A stretch of 64,000 nt of DNA from Streptomyces lanatus (GCF_014655715.1 NZ_BNBM01000004.1:42897-106896); one strand, 5' to 3'; positions 16,577 to 25,168 are shown, numbered from the stretch's first letter. Numbers and translations are program-made. Notes: a model not told the origin generated them from the sequence alone.

Positions 16577-17584
16577 TCAGGCGCGAGGCGCCTCGTACTC
16601 GGGGGCGTCCTCCATGAAGTGCACCGTGTCATAGCCCAGGTGCTTGAAGACACGGTTCTGCGCCGAGAGCACGCGCAGCGGTGTGCCGTCGTAGGCGAAG
16701 AGCTGGCAGACGTGGTTCTGCGGCACGTACAGCGTGTCGCCCTTGGTGATCTCGTGCCGCGTGGGCTCCTTGGCGACCCGCGCGTAGTACTTCTCGGCGA
16801 TCTCCGCCTCGACCTCCCACTGGAGGGCGTAGCCGCTGCCGTCGAGCACGTAATGGACCTCGTCGGCCATCTTCCAGTACTTGCCCGAGCGGCTGCCGGC
16901 GGGGATGTCGAGCTCGAAGGCGTCGATCGAGAAGATCCGGGCGTCGGTGCGCTCCGGCGAGGACATCACGCGCACGCGGCCGAGCGGGGTGTTCTCCCAG
17001 GTCGTGTCCGCGACGCCGATGACCTTCTTACGGTCCTCGACTCCGGGCGTCCAGATCCGCGACCAGTCCTCGCGCGGCCCGAACCTCTCCTCGTCCTCGA
17101 CCGGGCCGCTGCGCCCCTGCTGCAACAGGCCCATGAACATCCAGGTGCTCTTGGCCTTCACGACCAGGGCGGTGGCGGTCTCGTCGTAGGGGTTGAAGTG
17201 GCGGTGCACCGAGTCGGTGTGGACGAACACGAGGTCGTCCTTGGTCCAGTCGTAGCGCTTGTCGTCGTGGATCTCGTAGCCGCGGCCCTGAAGGATGTAG
17301 AAGGCCGCCTCGTTCTGGTGCCCGTGCCCGTGGTTGCTGGACTGCGGGGGCAGTTCGACGAAGTGGACCTGGATCGTCTGGGTGAGGAAGTCCTCATCCC
17401 CCGGGCCCACGCGCCACCACGTCCGGGACTTCTCGCTGTCGCCCGAGTGGGCCACCTTCGCGTCGTCGACGACCACGGAGTCGTCGCGCACCCGGTCGAC
17501 GGCCAACTGCTTGCGCCGGAACTCCCCGAGCCCGTACGTCTCCGAGGTCAGGCCGCGGACGAACACTCGTCCCTTCTTGCCCAT
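16577..17584 (-). CDS. double-cupin protein, gentisate dioxygenase-like
   Basis: A 335-residue bicupin. Cupin 1 holds a rich metal site (NHGHGHQNEAAFYILQG and SVHRHFN, about residues 85-135). Cupin 2 keeps the fold and a lone His (NHVCQLF) but lacks His-x-His, so only the first core is likely catalytic. I chose the ATG at 17584, preceded by AGGAGG; the upstream in-frame start at 17617 lacks a better site. It is transcribed leftward toward the strong hairpin, from a promoter carrying a perfect regulon operator 41 bases before the start. Confidence 0.78.
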   Translation of the reverse strand: MGKKGRVFVRGLTSETYGLGEFRRKQLAVDRVRDDSVVVDDAKVAHSGDSEKSRTWWRVGPGDEDFLTQTIQVHFVELPPQSSNHGHGHQNEAAFYILQGRGYEIHDDKRYDWTKDDLVFVHTDSVHRHFNPYDETATALVVKAKSTWMFMGLLQQGRSGPVEDEERFGPREDWSRIWTPGVEDRKKVIGVADTTWENTPLGRVRVMSSPERTDARIFSIDAFELDIPAGSRSGKYWKMADEVHYVLDGSGYALQWEVEAEIAEKYYARVAKEPTRHEITKGDTLYVPQNHVCQLFAYDGTPLRVLSAQNRVFKHLGYDTVHFMEDAPEYEAPRA

Positions 17585-17624
17585 GCTGCCTCCTGTGCCG
17601 GCCGAAGCCATCTCCAAGCATCTG

Positions 17625-17637
17625 ATGGTCTAACCAT
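17625..17637. promoter_or_regulatory. putative GntR/FCD operator upstream of bicupin
   Basis: ATGGTCTAACCAT is a perfect ATGGT-N3-ACCAT palindrome, the reverse complement of the site at 7780-7792. It lies between the bicupin start and the terminator of the adjacent GntR gene, so it most likely controls the bicupin. Confidence 0.65.
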
Positions 17638-17661
17638 AATGCCTTAGCGGCGGGCATAAAA

Positions 17662-17691
17662 GAGTCCCGGATCCGACAGGACCCGGGACTC
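17662..17691. terminator. terminator of GntR regulator gene
   Basis: A nine-base inverted repeat (GAGTCCCGG and CCGGGACTC), extended by three more pairs after one mismatch, with a short loop. It lies 14 bases beyond the regulator stop. Confidence 0.75.
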
Positions 17692-17704
17692 GTCCGCGCT
17701 TCGA

Positions 17705-18493
17705 TCAGCTGCCTGCGTCGTCGGCCTTCACCCGTGAGGCGGTCCGGCCCACATGCGTGCGCATGATCTTCGTCGCCGCCTCCGCGTCCCGCGCGGCGAT
17801 GGCGTCGACGAACTTGCGGTGCTCCTTCGACCCGTACTGGCCCATCTTCGGCTCCACGCTCTGCGCCTCACGCAGACTCATCAGCAGCGGGCCGTGGAAG
17901 GACTGCACGAGCATCTCGATCGCGGCATTGTGCGTGCACGCGGCGACGCGGGTGTGGAAGGCGGCGGACATCTCCATGTCGTACGTGCCCTGCTTGACCG
18001 CCTCCGCGTGCTCGTCGCACATCGCGCGCAGCGCGTCGAGGTCCTCCTCGGTGGCGCGCTCGACGATCAGGGGGATGATGCCGAGCTCGAAGACCAGCCG
18101 CGCCTCGGTGACCTCGGACGCGGACAGCGGCGACAGCGTCAGCAGGTCGGCCAACCCCTCCCCCACCCGGCGCGACGACGGCGCCGTCACGAACGCGCCG
18201 CCCCGGGCGCCGACCCGGATCTCGACGAGCCCGCTGGTCTCCAGGCTGCGCAGGGCCTCGCGCACAGTGACCCGGCTGACCCCGAACTGCACGCACAGTT
18301 CACGCTCGCTGGGAAGCCGGTCGCCGGGCTGCAGGCGCTCCTCTTTCAGCAGCAGCCGGATCTGCTCGACGATCAGCTGGGAGACGCGACTTGAGGAGAC
18401 CGTCTTGAACATCCCCTGGGACGAGGGCGTCCTCTTGGCGGAGGTCTCGGCTTCGGTCTCAGCAGGTTGGGGCTGCTCGGGTCGCGATGGCAT
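17705..18493 (-). CDS. GntR-family transcriptional regulator, FCD (FadR) subfamily
   Basis: A 262-residue regulator. A polar N-terminal extension (about 35 residues) precedes a GntR winged helix (about residues 37-105: LQPGDRLPSERELCVQFGVSRVTVREAL then GLVEIRVGARGGAFV). A C-terminal all-helical FCD ligand-binding domain follows (about 120-245), with His/Asp residues suited to metal-assisted carboxylate binding. GGGAGAA precedes the ATG. The matching FadR-type palindrome occurs in four promoter regions of this locus. A degenerate copy (18549-18561) lies in its own promoter region, suggesting autoregulation. Effector unknown. Confidence 0.9.
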   Translation of the reverse strand: MPSRPEQPQPAETEAETSAKRTPSSQGMFKTVSSSRVSQLIVEQIRLLLKEERLQPGDRLPSERELCVQFGVSRVTVREALRSLETSGLVEIRVGARGGAFVTAPSSRRVGEGLADLLTLSPLSASEVTEARLVFELGIIPLIVERATEEDLDALRAMCDEHAEAVKQGTYDMEMSAAFHTRVAACTHNAAIEMLVQSFHGPLLMSLREAQSVEPKMGQYGSKEHRKFVDAIAARDAEAATKIMRTHVGRTASRVKADDAGS

Positions 18494-18548
18494 GGCTGCA
18501 TTCTCCCATGATCAGAGGCTTCGTTGACGGTGTCTTCCGCAATGGCTT

Positions 18549-18561
18549 AAAGTCATACCAA
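18549..18561. promoter_or_regulatory. degenerate GntR-type half operator
   Basis: AAAGTCATACCAA keeps one good half site (ACCA) and a weaker GT half at the same spacing as the operator. It lies between the divergent GntR and aldolase genes, so it could allow weak autoregulation. It may be chance. Confidence 0.3.
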
Positions 18562-18738
18562 CAGACCTATAGATCGATCGATTCCGGATGCGGCGTGCGC
18601 CCGAGGCTTTGGGCCCAGCGGCGCAGGCGCGGCGGTTTCGGGTGATCCAGGCGAGGAGGCCGACACGGCCATGACATTGCCCCACCGTTCGGCGGACTCT
18701 CCGCACTCGCCCACGGCCGCACTCTTCCGGGGTCGCCG

Positions 18739-19506
18739 GTGACCGAGCCGCCCCAGAGTTCGCACGAGGCACTGCGTGAGCGCGTCGCCCTCGCGTGCCG
18801 GGTACTCGCGGTCACCGGACTGGTCGAGCACATCCTCGGTCACGTCAGCGTCCGGACCGGCCCCGACACCTTCCTCGTACGCGGACGCGGGTCCAGGGAG
18901 CGCGGACTGGCGTTCACCGTCGTGGAAGACGTACAACAGGTCACCCTCGACGGTGCGGGCACGGCTGCCCCGGACTGGGCCGCGCCGACGGAACTGCCCA
19001 TCCACAGCGAGGTGCTGCGCTCCCGGCCGGAGGTCACGGCGGTGGTGCACGCCCATCCCCCTGCGGTCGTTGCCGCGTCCGCCGCGGAGCTGCCCTGGCT
19101 CCCGCTCGTCGGGGCGTACGACATCCCGGCCGCACGGCTCGCGCATGACGGCATCCCCGTGTGGCCCCGTTCGGCGCTGATCCGCCGTCGCGATCTGGCG
19201 GAGGCGATGGTGGCCGCGCTCGGCGAGCGTCCCGTCGTCGTCCTGCGGGGCCACGGCCTGGTCGCCGTGGGTACGGGTGATCCGGCCCATGCGGTCGCGG
19301 AGGCCGTCACCCGGGCTCTGGCCGTCGACTCCCTGGCCCGCACAGCGCTTGCCGTCGCCGCCACCGGGGCGCCACTGCGCCCGATCCCCGACGAGGACCT
19401 TGCCGAACTGCCCGACCTCGGCTCGGCATTCAACGTGTCGACGATGTGGCGCCACCTCGTGGCCCGGGCCGAGGCTGAGGGGCCCGGTGCAGCTCTGCGG
19501 CCCTGA
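18739..19506 (+). CDS. class II aldolase/adducin family protein
   Basis: A 255-residue class II aldolase-like protein of the FucA/AraD group. The zinc-site His pair is seen in VVHAHPPAV, with the upstream acidic ELPIHSEV, and a further His in VLRGHGLVAVG. The N-terminal Asn/Gly phosphate loop is only partly kept (GLVEHILGHVSVR), so the substrate may be a decarboxylation or dehydratase-type compound rather than a sugar phosphate. The start is a GTG; there is little Shine-Dalgarno sequence. It is divergent from the GntR gene and 53 bases ahead of the ornithine-cyclodeaminase-like gene. Confidence 0.83.
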   Translation: MTEPPQSSHEALRERVALACRVLAVTGLVEHILGHVSVRTGPDTFLVRGRGSRERGLAFTVVEDVQQVTLDGAGTAAPDWAAPTELPIHSEVLRSRPEVTAVVHAHPPAVVAASAAELPWLPLVGAYDIPAARLAHDGIPVWPRSALIRRRDLAEAMVAALGERPVVVLRGHGLVAVGTGDPAHAVAEAVTRALAVDSLARTALAVAATGAPLRPIPDEDLAELPDLGSAFNVSTMWRHLVARAEAEGPGAALRP

Positions 19507-19559
19507 CCGGCCTCGGCCACGAGGCCCGGCCCAGCTGGAAGCCGATCGATGGGAGCCTC

Positions 19560-20654
19560 ATGCTCGTCCTCAACAACGAGATCACGGCCGGCGTGCTCAC
19601 GATGCCCGACGTCGTGCGCGCCCTCGAAGAGTCGTATCGGGATCTGACCGCGGGTGTCGCCGTCTGCCGTCCGCGCATCGACCTGTCCCTGCCGGTGGAC
19701 GAGCGCGTCTACCGGTGGGGAACGATGGAAGGCGGATCGGCGCGTACCGGCTACGTCGCCATCCGCATGAAGTCCGACGTGCTCACGGAGGTCACCACCG
19801 GGAGCAACCGGACCCAGGAGAAGTACTGCGTACAACCGGGGAGCTACTGCGGACTGGTTCTTCTGGTCGACGCCCGCACCGGCGAACCTGTCGCGTTGCT
19901 CAACGACGGACTGCTGCAGCACCTGCGTGTGGGGGCCGACTCCGCGATCGGCGCGGGTTTCGGAGCACGTGAGGACGCCCGGGTGCTGGGGCTGCTCGGT
20001 TCGGGCGGCATGGCACGCAGCCACGTCGACGCGTTCCGCACGGTACGCCCGCTGGAACGGGTCCAGGTCTACAGCCCCACCCGAACGAACAGGGAGCGAT
20101 TCGCCGCGGAGACGCGCGAAAAGCACGGCATCGAAGTCGTAGCGGTGGACACGCCCGAGAAGGCTCACGAGGGCGCCGACATAGTGGCCGGCTGCACCGA
20201 CGCGGTCGGCAGCGTCGTCCTCGGAAACCGGCTGCGGCCGGGAACGCACATCACCTGCATCGGCGGGCACCTGGACGCCGAGGCGCTACGCCGCATCGAC
20301 GTCTGGCTCCGGCTGGGCAGCGCCAGCACGCCCACGTCCACGCCCACCTGGGCGACTGACGACGAGTACGTGACCTACCGGGCTCGCCCCGACGATCCCG
20401 TCTGGCAGCGCCACCACCACGGCAAGCAAGCCCGCCGGCCGCCGCACACTGCCCGGGTGGTGCGCCTCGACGCCGTACTCGAAGGCCGCGCCCGCGCCCG
20501 CGACAACAACAGCCAGGTGACCTTCTCAGAACGCGGCAACATTCAAGGGGCCCAGTTCCACGCCATCGCCGCCCTCGTCTACGAACGTGCCCGAGAACAC
20601 GGCCTGGGCCGGGAGATCCCCCGCGAGTGGCTGCTCCAGGACATCCGTGACTGA
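19560..20654 (+). CDS. ornithine cyclodeaminase/mu-crystallin family protein
   Basis: A 364-residue NAD(P)-binding protein. The Rossmann loop is LGLLGSGGMARSHVDAF (about residues 142-158), followed by VQVYSPTRTNRERFA. An N-terminal substrate region contains RIDLSLPV and an AIRMKSDV stretch. Family members are ornithine or alanine dehydrogenase-like, ketimine reductases or opine-type enzymes. GGGAG precedes the ATG. It follows the class II aldolase in the same direction, so it may reduce or deaminate an aldol product. Substrate unknown. Confidence 0.85.
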   Translation: MLVLNNEITAGVLTMPDVVRALEESYRDLTAGVAVCRPRIDLSLPVDERVYRWGTMEGGSARTGYVAIRMKSDVLTEVTTGSNRTQEKYCVQPGSYCGLVLLVDARTGEPVALLNDGLLQHLRVGADSAIGAGFGAREDARVLGLLGSGGMARSHVDAFRTVRPLERVQVYSPTRTNRERFAAETREKHGIEVVAVDTPEKAHEGADIVAGCTDAVGSVVLGNRLRPGTHITCIGGHLDAEALRRIDVWLRLGSASTPTSTPTWATDDEYVTYRARPDDPVWQRHHHGKQARRPPHTARVVRLDAVLEGRARARDNNSQVTFSERGNIQGAQFHAIAALVYERAREHGLGREIPREWLLQDIRD

Positions 20655-21003
20655 CAACCGGCATCGCTCGGCAGCGCGGGGCGCACCCCAACCAGGAACC
20701 TGACCGACGCCGCGGCCACGCCACCGCTCACCGGACGACCAGGGGCCGCAAGGCGGCTTTCGCATCGGACTTGGACGCCTTGCCGTACTCGCCCATCGGA
20801 AGGATCGGTTCCAAGTCGCCGTAGGTCTCGAGTGTGAGGGTCGCGGAGCAGCTCGTGCCGTTGATCTGGATGGGGCTGGAGCTGGTGGTGAATTCGACCA
20901 GCAGCCGCCGAGCCAGGCGTGTTTCCGGCGTGAGTTGCCCATCCCTGCGCTTGAAGGATCTTGCCTGGGAAGGGTCCCGAGAGAGCGGCGTACGATCACC
21001 GAC
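20655..21003. other. low-density junction with gene remnant
   Basis: A 349-base stretch without an intact gene. Its only coding-like content is the leftward fragment at 20728-20960. Confidence 0.5.
20728..20960 (-). pseudogene. C-terminal fragment of an unknown gene
   Basis: In one minus-strand frame the stretch reads as plausible protein with strong third-position GC bias (for example EFTTSSSPIQINGTS and ETYGDLEPILPMGEYGK), ending at a TGA at 20728. No ATG, GTG or TTG start lies in frame before an upstream TAG, so it looks like a 5'-truncated remnant. Family not recognised. Confidence 0.35.
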
Positions 21004-22278
21004 GTGGTCTACGTCGAGCTTCCTGAGATTGGCCTACAGGGAGAGTGGTCGGTCAGCGACGCGGAACGGACAGTGGCCGCGCGGCTCCTGCCGATGCTTC
21101 CAGCCGCCCCGGGTCCCGGAGCCGATGCGCCTACCCGGTGGCAGATCGTGGACGCCACGCTATGCACGGTCCGGGACGTGATCGGCGACAACGGGCCATT
21201 GCTGTTCGGTGGCCGTACCTCGGGAGTCCCGGAGGAGCCTGGCAGGGTCGACATGATCGGCATGCCGTTCGCCATCGGTACGTTGTTCGCGCATGTCGCA
21301 GACACTCACCGGATCATCAGCGTAAACAAGGGCGCGGCGGCCGCGAACGCATATCTGGCCGAGTGCGTCGTTCGGTTGGAGCCAGAGGTGGCCGAGCTGC
21401 GGCGTTTACTGGCTGAGGCCGCAGTGTCAGACGTTGGTGCGTACAGCTGCCATGAGCACCAGAACGGCGGACCTTCGCTGACGTTTGTTGAGCCGGATCA
21501 CGGGCCGGAGCGGGAAGTGCCCAGCATTGATCAGCTCATCCTCGGCATCCGTCGGCTCTGGCCGCTGGTCCAGCCCATCTCCGCTGAGGCCGTCATCGGC
21601 TGCCTCGACCGTGAGTTCGACTACCCGGTCAGCGGTGTCGGGCCGCAGCGGCCGCACTGGTTCATCCATGACCGCTTGTCGGTCTCCGAAAGCGCAGCCC
21701 TCGGTGAGGACCCGCACCGGGCCGACGACCAGGCACTCGATGTCGTAGACCCATGGCATGTCGACCCGGTCATCGAGGCCGTGCCGCAGTTGTCTGCCGA
21801 GGTCATCAGGTCCTGGCTGGAACGGGCGCAGGCGCAGCCTTCCCTGGAGCCGGAAACAGATCGCGTCGGCTGGACCTGCCTATGGTTCAACGCCACCCGC
21901 GCGCTGGTCAGCCACCCGCACGTGCCGGGTGCCCTCTGGACCTCGTCGGCATCGACCTCGCCAGCCGACGCCACCCCGAGCATCGCCCTCGAGGCAGCAG
22001 AGACGCGGTGGATCGCGAACGTGCCATGCCAGTGGCGTGACGGTGCTGCGTGGTTGGCCGGCCCGACCCGCGAGATGCGACGACATGGTGTACGCGCACC
22101 CATCACGCTGTACGCCACCAACTACGGCCAAGTGGAGGTGACGATCCATGCGAACTGGTCGCTCTGGACCGAAGAGAGATCCTCCGGACGCGCCGCGTTG
22201 ATCGATGTTGCCCGTACCCTCCTTGCCGACGGATGGCGCCTTGACCGCGCCCACGAGATCTTTCACGAACTCGTGTAG
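21004..22278 (+). CDS. hypothetical protein
   Basis: A protein of about 424 residues that I do not recognise. It is acidic, with no signal peptide, membrane segment or clear catalytic motif. It has Trp-rich C-terminal stretches (WTCLWFNATRAL, ETRWIANVPCQWRDG). Base composition is lower in GC than its neighbours, and it has an in-frame TTA leucine codon at 21406-21408. TTA can make Streptomyces genes depend on the bldA tRNA. The start is uncertain: GTG 21004 is used because an earlier TTG at 20935 runs into the opposite-strand remnant. Flanked by degraded DNA, it may be acquired. Confidence 0.6.
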   Translation: MVYVELPEIGLQGEWSVSDAERTVAARLLPMLPAAPGPGADAPTRWQIVDATLCTVRDVIGDNGPLLFGGRTSGVPEEPGRVDMIGMPFAIGTLFAHVADTHRIISVNKGAAAANAYLAECVVRLEPEVAELRRLLAEAAVSDVGAYSCHEHQNGGPSLTFVEPDHGPEREVPSIDQLILGIRRLWPLVQPISAEAVIGCLDREFDYPVSGVGPQRPHWFIHDRLSVSESAALGEDPHRADDQALDVVDPWHVDPVIEAVPQLSAEVIRSWLERAQAQPSLEPETDRVGWTCLWFNATRALVSHPHVPGALWTSSASTSPADATPSIALEAAETRWIANVPCQWRDGAAWLAGPTREMRRHGVRAPITLYATNYGQVEVTIHANWSLWTEERSSGRAALIDVARTLLADGWRLDRAHEIFHELV

Positions 22279-22823
22279 CGCAACCATCGACCGAGGCGGC
22301 GTCCTGTCCCAGCCAACGGAGCGCGACCGGTCCCGGACGGGGCGGTCCTCGCGGCCGTCGTCGTGTCGATGACCGGCTGTTCGTCCCCCTCCTGCCGAAG
22401 CTCGGCGGGCACGACGACGGCTCCAAGTCCATCCCCGCGATCGACAAGGAACTCGACGCCGCCCGGGACTCACAGGATGACTTCGCCGACGCCGATACGT
22501 GGCAGCGGATTTCGTGGTGGCGTGGAAGAAAGCGCGGATACACGACCTGCGCCAACATCAAGTGGCGGATCATGGACACATGGAGACGACTGCTCGGCGG
22601 GCGGCCTCCGGCCAGGTTCCCCGCTCGCAGAACGGTCTTGGTGCCCGTCATTGTTCAACCCCGCTCCCGGGCCCGAGGCCGCAACACGGCGGTGGACAAC
22701 GCCCTCTACTCTCGCTCCCGAAGTTCGGCGCCGTAGGCGCTCTCTCCGGGGCCCGGGACCCCTCCCGAGCCCTGCGCGGCACTATGCGATGAGCGTCGTA
22801 TCCCCGTGGCGAAGGGTGAGTTG
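22279..22823. other. gene-poor stretch upstream of the Ycf46/Ycf35 array
   Basis: A 545-base stretch with no intact gene. It contains the probable remnant at 22365-22736 and, near its end, the promoter region and the AAGGGTGAG ribosome binding site of the downstream DUF2997 gene. Confidence 0.5.
22365..22736 (+). pseudogene. degraded coding remnant
   Basis: An open stretch of about 123 codons without a start codon. The first 75 residues look like real protein (DDRLFVPLLPKLGG, KELDAARDSQDDFADADTW, CANIKWRIMDTWRR), while the end is Arg/Ala-rich noise. A separate overlapping frame encodes a lipobox-like string, but it is not sustained. Likely a frameshifted or truncated gene of unknown family. 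Confidence 0.28.
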
Positions 22824-23027
22824 ATGGCCGAGGAGAGCGTCGAGGTCGTCATCGCGGCCGATGGCACAGTAGAGGTGCACGTCCAAGGAGTCTCGGGCAC
22901 GCGGTGTCTGCAGGACACCGACGAGTTGGTCCGGCTGCTCGGCGGGGCCGTTGAGCACCAGGTGCTCACCGAGGAGGCCTACCAGCAGGACGCGGCCGAG
23001 GAGCAGGACCGCCTGTGGCAGGGGTGA
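22824..23027 (+). CDS. DUF2997 family small protein
   Basis: A 67-residue protein with the DUF2997 pattern: a short beta-hairpin-like N-terminus (VEVVIAADGTVEVHVQGVSG) followed by a conserved Cys-Leu and an acidic helix (CLQDTDELVRLLGGAVEH). DUF2997 genes typically occur beside DUF1257 (Ycf35) genes; here the Ycf35 homologue closes the same array 14 kb downstream. It has a single Cys, at about residue 31. AAGGGTGAG precedes ATG 22824; an upstream in-frame GTG at 22806 is less likely. Its stop overlaps the next start (GTGA). Function unknown. Confidence 0.8.
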   Translation: MAEESVEVVIAADGTVEVHVQGVSGTRCLQDTDELVRLLGGAVEHQVLTEEAYQQDAAEEQDRLWQG

Positions 23028-23638
23028 GCGGCCTTGCCACGCCGTGGCGGCTGCACGCCGTACTGCCCCGAAGCGCCGCCAACGGCCCGGGAGTCCGGTA
23101 CGTCGTCTGGAGTCAGGGGTGCGCTCTGAACTGCCCAGGGTGCTTCAACCCCGAGACACACTCCGCGCCGGGCCCCGGTCTCGTGCGCGGGGTCGGCGAG
23201 GTGGCCGACGAGGCGCTGGCCGACGCCGCGCATATCGAGGGCGTCACCTTGACCGGCGGCGAGCCGCTGGAGCAGCCGGCCGCCGTCGCCGCGTTCTGCG
23301 CCGAAGTACGGGCGCGCAGCAGCCTGTCGGTGATCGTGCTGACCGGGTTCACTCGCGCCGAGATCGAGGCGGACCCGGCCCGGTCGGCGGCGGTTGCCGA
23401 CGCTGATCTGGTGGTCGCGGGACGGTACAACGCGCGGCTGCGGCTGGCCCGAGGGCTGCGCGGCTCGTCGAACAAGGAGTACTGGACGCGCACCGGGCGC
23501 TACACGGCGGACGACCTGGCCGCCGTACCGGAGTTGGAGATCACTGTCGCGGACGACGCGACCGTGACGTTCACCGGCATGGCCGCGCCGGGAGGGGAGT
23601 TCTTCCGTGGGGACCGAGGGCACCGTGGGCATCGCTGA
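23024..23638 (+). CDS. small radical-SAM / 4Fe-4S single-cluster protein (NrdG/activase-like)
   Basis: A 204-residue protein with a radical-SAM C-x3-C-x2-C motif (GCALNCPGCFNPETH), a GGEPL motif (LTGGEPLEQP) and TGF near the third strand, as in glycyl-radical activases and NrdG. It lacks any extra substrate or auxiliary cluster domain. I place the start at GTG 23024, which overlaps the DUF2997 stop; GTG 23015 is an alternative. Its 3' end overlaps the AAA+ gene. No glycyl-radical enzyme is in the window, so the target may be a component of the array. Confidence 0.8.
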   Translation: MSGLATPWRLHAVLPRSAANGPGVRYVVWSQGCALNCPGCFNPETHSAPGPGLVRGVGEVADEALADAAHIEGVTLTGGEPLEQPAAVAAFCAEVRARSSLSVIVLTGFTRAEIEADPARSAAVADADLVVAGRYNARLRLARGLRGSSNKEYWTRTGRYTADDLAAVPELEITVADDATVTFTGMAAPGGEFFRGDRGHRGHR

Positions 23639-25163
23639 CGAGATCCGGCTGTATCTGCGCGCCCGGGTGGCGCTGATCGTGCTCGTCACGGTCGAGGAGC
23701 AGCGGGCACTGGAGGTGCTGGACCGAGTGCGGCGGGACCGGGATCCGTCGTCCGACCTCGTCACCTGGGACGTCGCCGACGGCCTGGAGTCCGCGTCGGG
23801 CCGCCAGCTACCCAAGGCGGCCACCCCGCCGGACGCGCTGACCAAGATCAAGGAACTGGCGCAGAAGGAGCCGCGCCGCCGCGACCTGTATGTACTCAAG
23901 GACTTCCACGCCTTCTGGGAACGCGACCCGGCCGTACGCCGGCGCCTGCGCAACCTCGCCCACAAGCTCGTCTTCACCGGTTCCTCGCTGGTCGTGACCA
24001 CCCCGGTGCGCACCCTCCCCGTGGAGCTGGGCGACGACGCAGTGGTGGTGGAGATGCCGCTGCCCGAGGCCGACGCGCTGCGCCGCGAGCTCGACCACCT
24101 CATCGACAGCACCAAGGGCGTGAAGTCCACGCTCACCCCGGCGGGCCGCAGCCGTCTGGCGCAGGCCGCACTGGGTCTGACCGCGGCCCAGGCCCGGCGG
24201 GCCTTCGCCAAGGCCATCGTGCGCGACGAGGTTCTGGACGACCGCGACATCGAGGCGGTGCTGGCCGAGAAGAAGGCAGTCATCCGCGAGAACGAAGCCC
24301 TGGAGTTCTACAGCGCCGAGGAGACCCCCGACGACCTGGGCGGCCTGGAGGCGCTCAAGGAGTGGCTGCGGCTGCGCGAGCGTGCCTTCGGCGACGACGC
24401 CCGCGAGTTCCGCCTACCGGCCCCCAAGGGCATCGCGCTCATCGGCATCCCCGGCACCGGCAAGAGCCTCACCGCGAAGATGATCGGCGGGCTATGGCGG
24501 CTGCCGCTGCTGCGCCTGGACGTCGGCGCCCTGTTCGGCTCGCTGGTCGGCGAGTCGGAGGAGCGGGTACGGCGGGCGCTGCGGCTGGCGGAGACCGTCT
24601 CCCCGTGTGTGCTGTGGATCGACGAGGTGGAGAAGGCGCTGGCGTCCGGCGGCCACGACGGCGGCACCTCTCAGCGGGTTTTCGGCACGGTGCTGACCTG
24701 GATGCAGGAGAAGACGGCCCCCGTGTTCGTGGTGGCCACGGCCAACGACGTCAGCGCGCTGCCCCCGGAGACGCTGCGCCGCGGCCGCTTCGACGAGGTG
24801 TTCTTCCTCGATCTGCCGACCGAGGAGGAGCGCCGCGACATCATCACCGTCCATCTGCGCAAACGTGGCCGCCGCCCGGAAGCCTTCGATGTGCACCAAC
24901 TGGCCCAGGTCTGCGACGGTTTCGTGGGCGCCGAGCTGGAGCAGGTGGTGGTGGACGCGATGTACGAGGCGTTCGCCGAGGACCGTGACATCACCACCGA
25001 CGACATCGCCCGCGCCGCCGCCCGCACCGTCCCGCTGAGCCGCTCCCAGCGCGAGGTCATCGAGGACCTGCGCGCCTGGCTGCGCGAGGGCCGCGCCCAG
25101 TCGGCCTCCTTCGACGAGGCGGACCGGGCGGCCGATCATCAGGTTCCGGTGCTGGAGGTGTAG
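23607..25163 (+). CDS. Ycf46-type AAA+ ATPase
   Basis: A 518-residue protein. The N-terminal domain (about 1-230) resembles a P-loop fold without a Walker A motif (DLYVLKDFHAFWE, VVTTPVRTLP). The C-terminal AAA+ domain has Walker A GIPGTGKSLTAK (about residue 277), Walker B CVLWIDEVEKAL, sensor 1 VVATANDVSALPPE and arginine finger RRGRFDEVFFLDLP. The string VFGTVLTWMQEKTAPVFVVATAN matches plastid/cyanobacterial Ycf46. The start GTG has GGAGGGGAG seven bases upstream, inside the end of the radical-SAM gene. It is likely the motor of the array, acting with the propeller-like proteins and Hsp70-like protein; that is inference. Confidence 0.88.
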   Translation: MGTEGTVGIADEIRLYLRARVALIVLVTVEEQRALEVLDRVRRDRDPSSDLVTWDVADGLESASGRQLPKAATPPDALTKIKELAQKEPRRRDLYVLKDFHAFWERDPAVRRRLRNLAHKLVFTGSSLVVTTPVRTLPVELGDDAVVVEMPLPEADALRRELDHLIDSTKGVKSTLTPAGRSRLAQAALGLTAAQARRAFAKAIVRDEVLDDRDIEAVLAEKKAVIRENEALEFYSAEETPDDLGGLEALKEWLRLRERAFGDDAREFRLPAPKGIALIGIPGTGKSLTAKMIGGLWRLPLLRLDVGALFGSLVGESEERVRRALRLAETVSPCVLWIDEVEKALASGGHDGGTSQRVFGTVLTWMQEKTAPVFVVATANDVSALPPETLRRGRFDEVFFLDLPTEEERRDIITVHLRKRGRRPEAFDVHQLAQVCDGFVGAELEQVVVDAMYEAFAEDRDITTDDIARAAARTVPLSRSQREVIEDLRAWLREGRAQSASFDEADRAADHQVPVLEV

Positions 25164-25168
25164 CGGAG

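Noticed and set aside
22363..22824. A 153-residue lipoprotein-like ORF
   Set aside because: The lipobox-like TGCSS is followed by low-complexity Ser/Pro/Arg sequence; another frame has the better protein-like composition but lacks a start.
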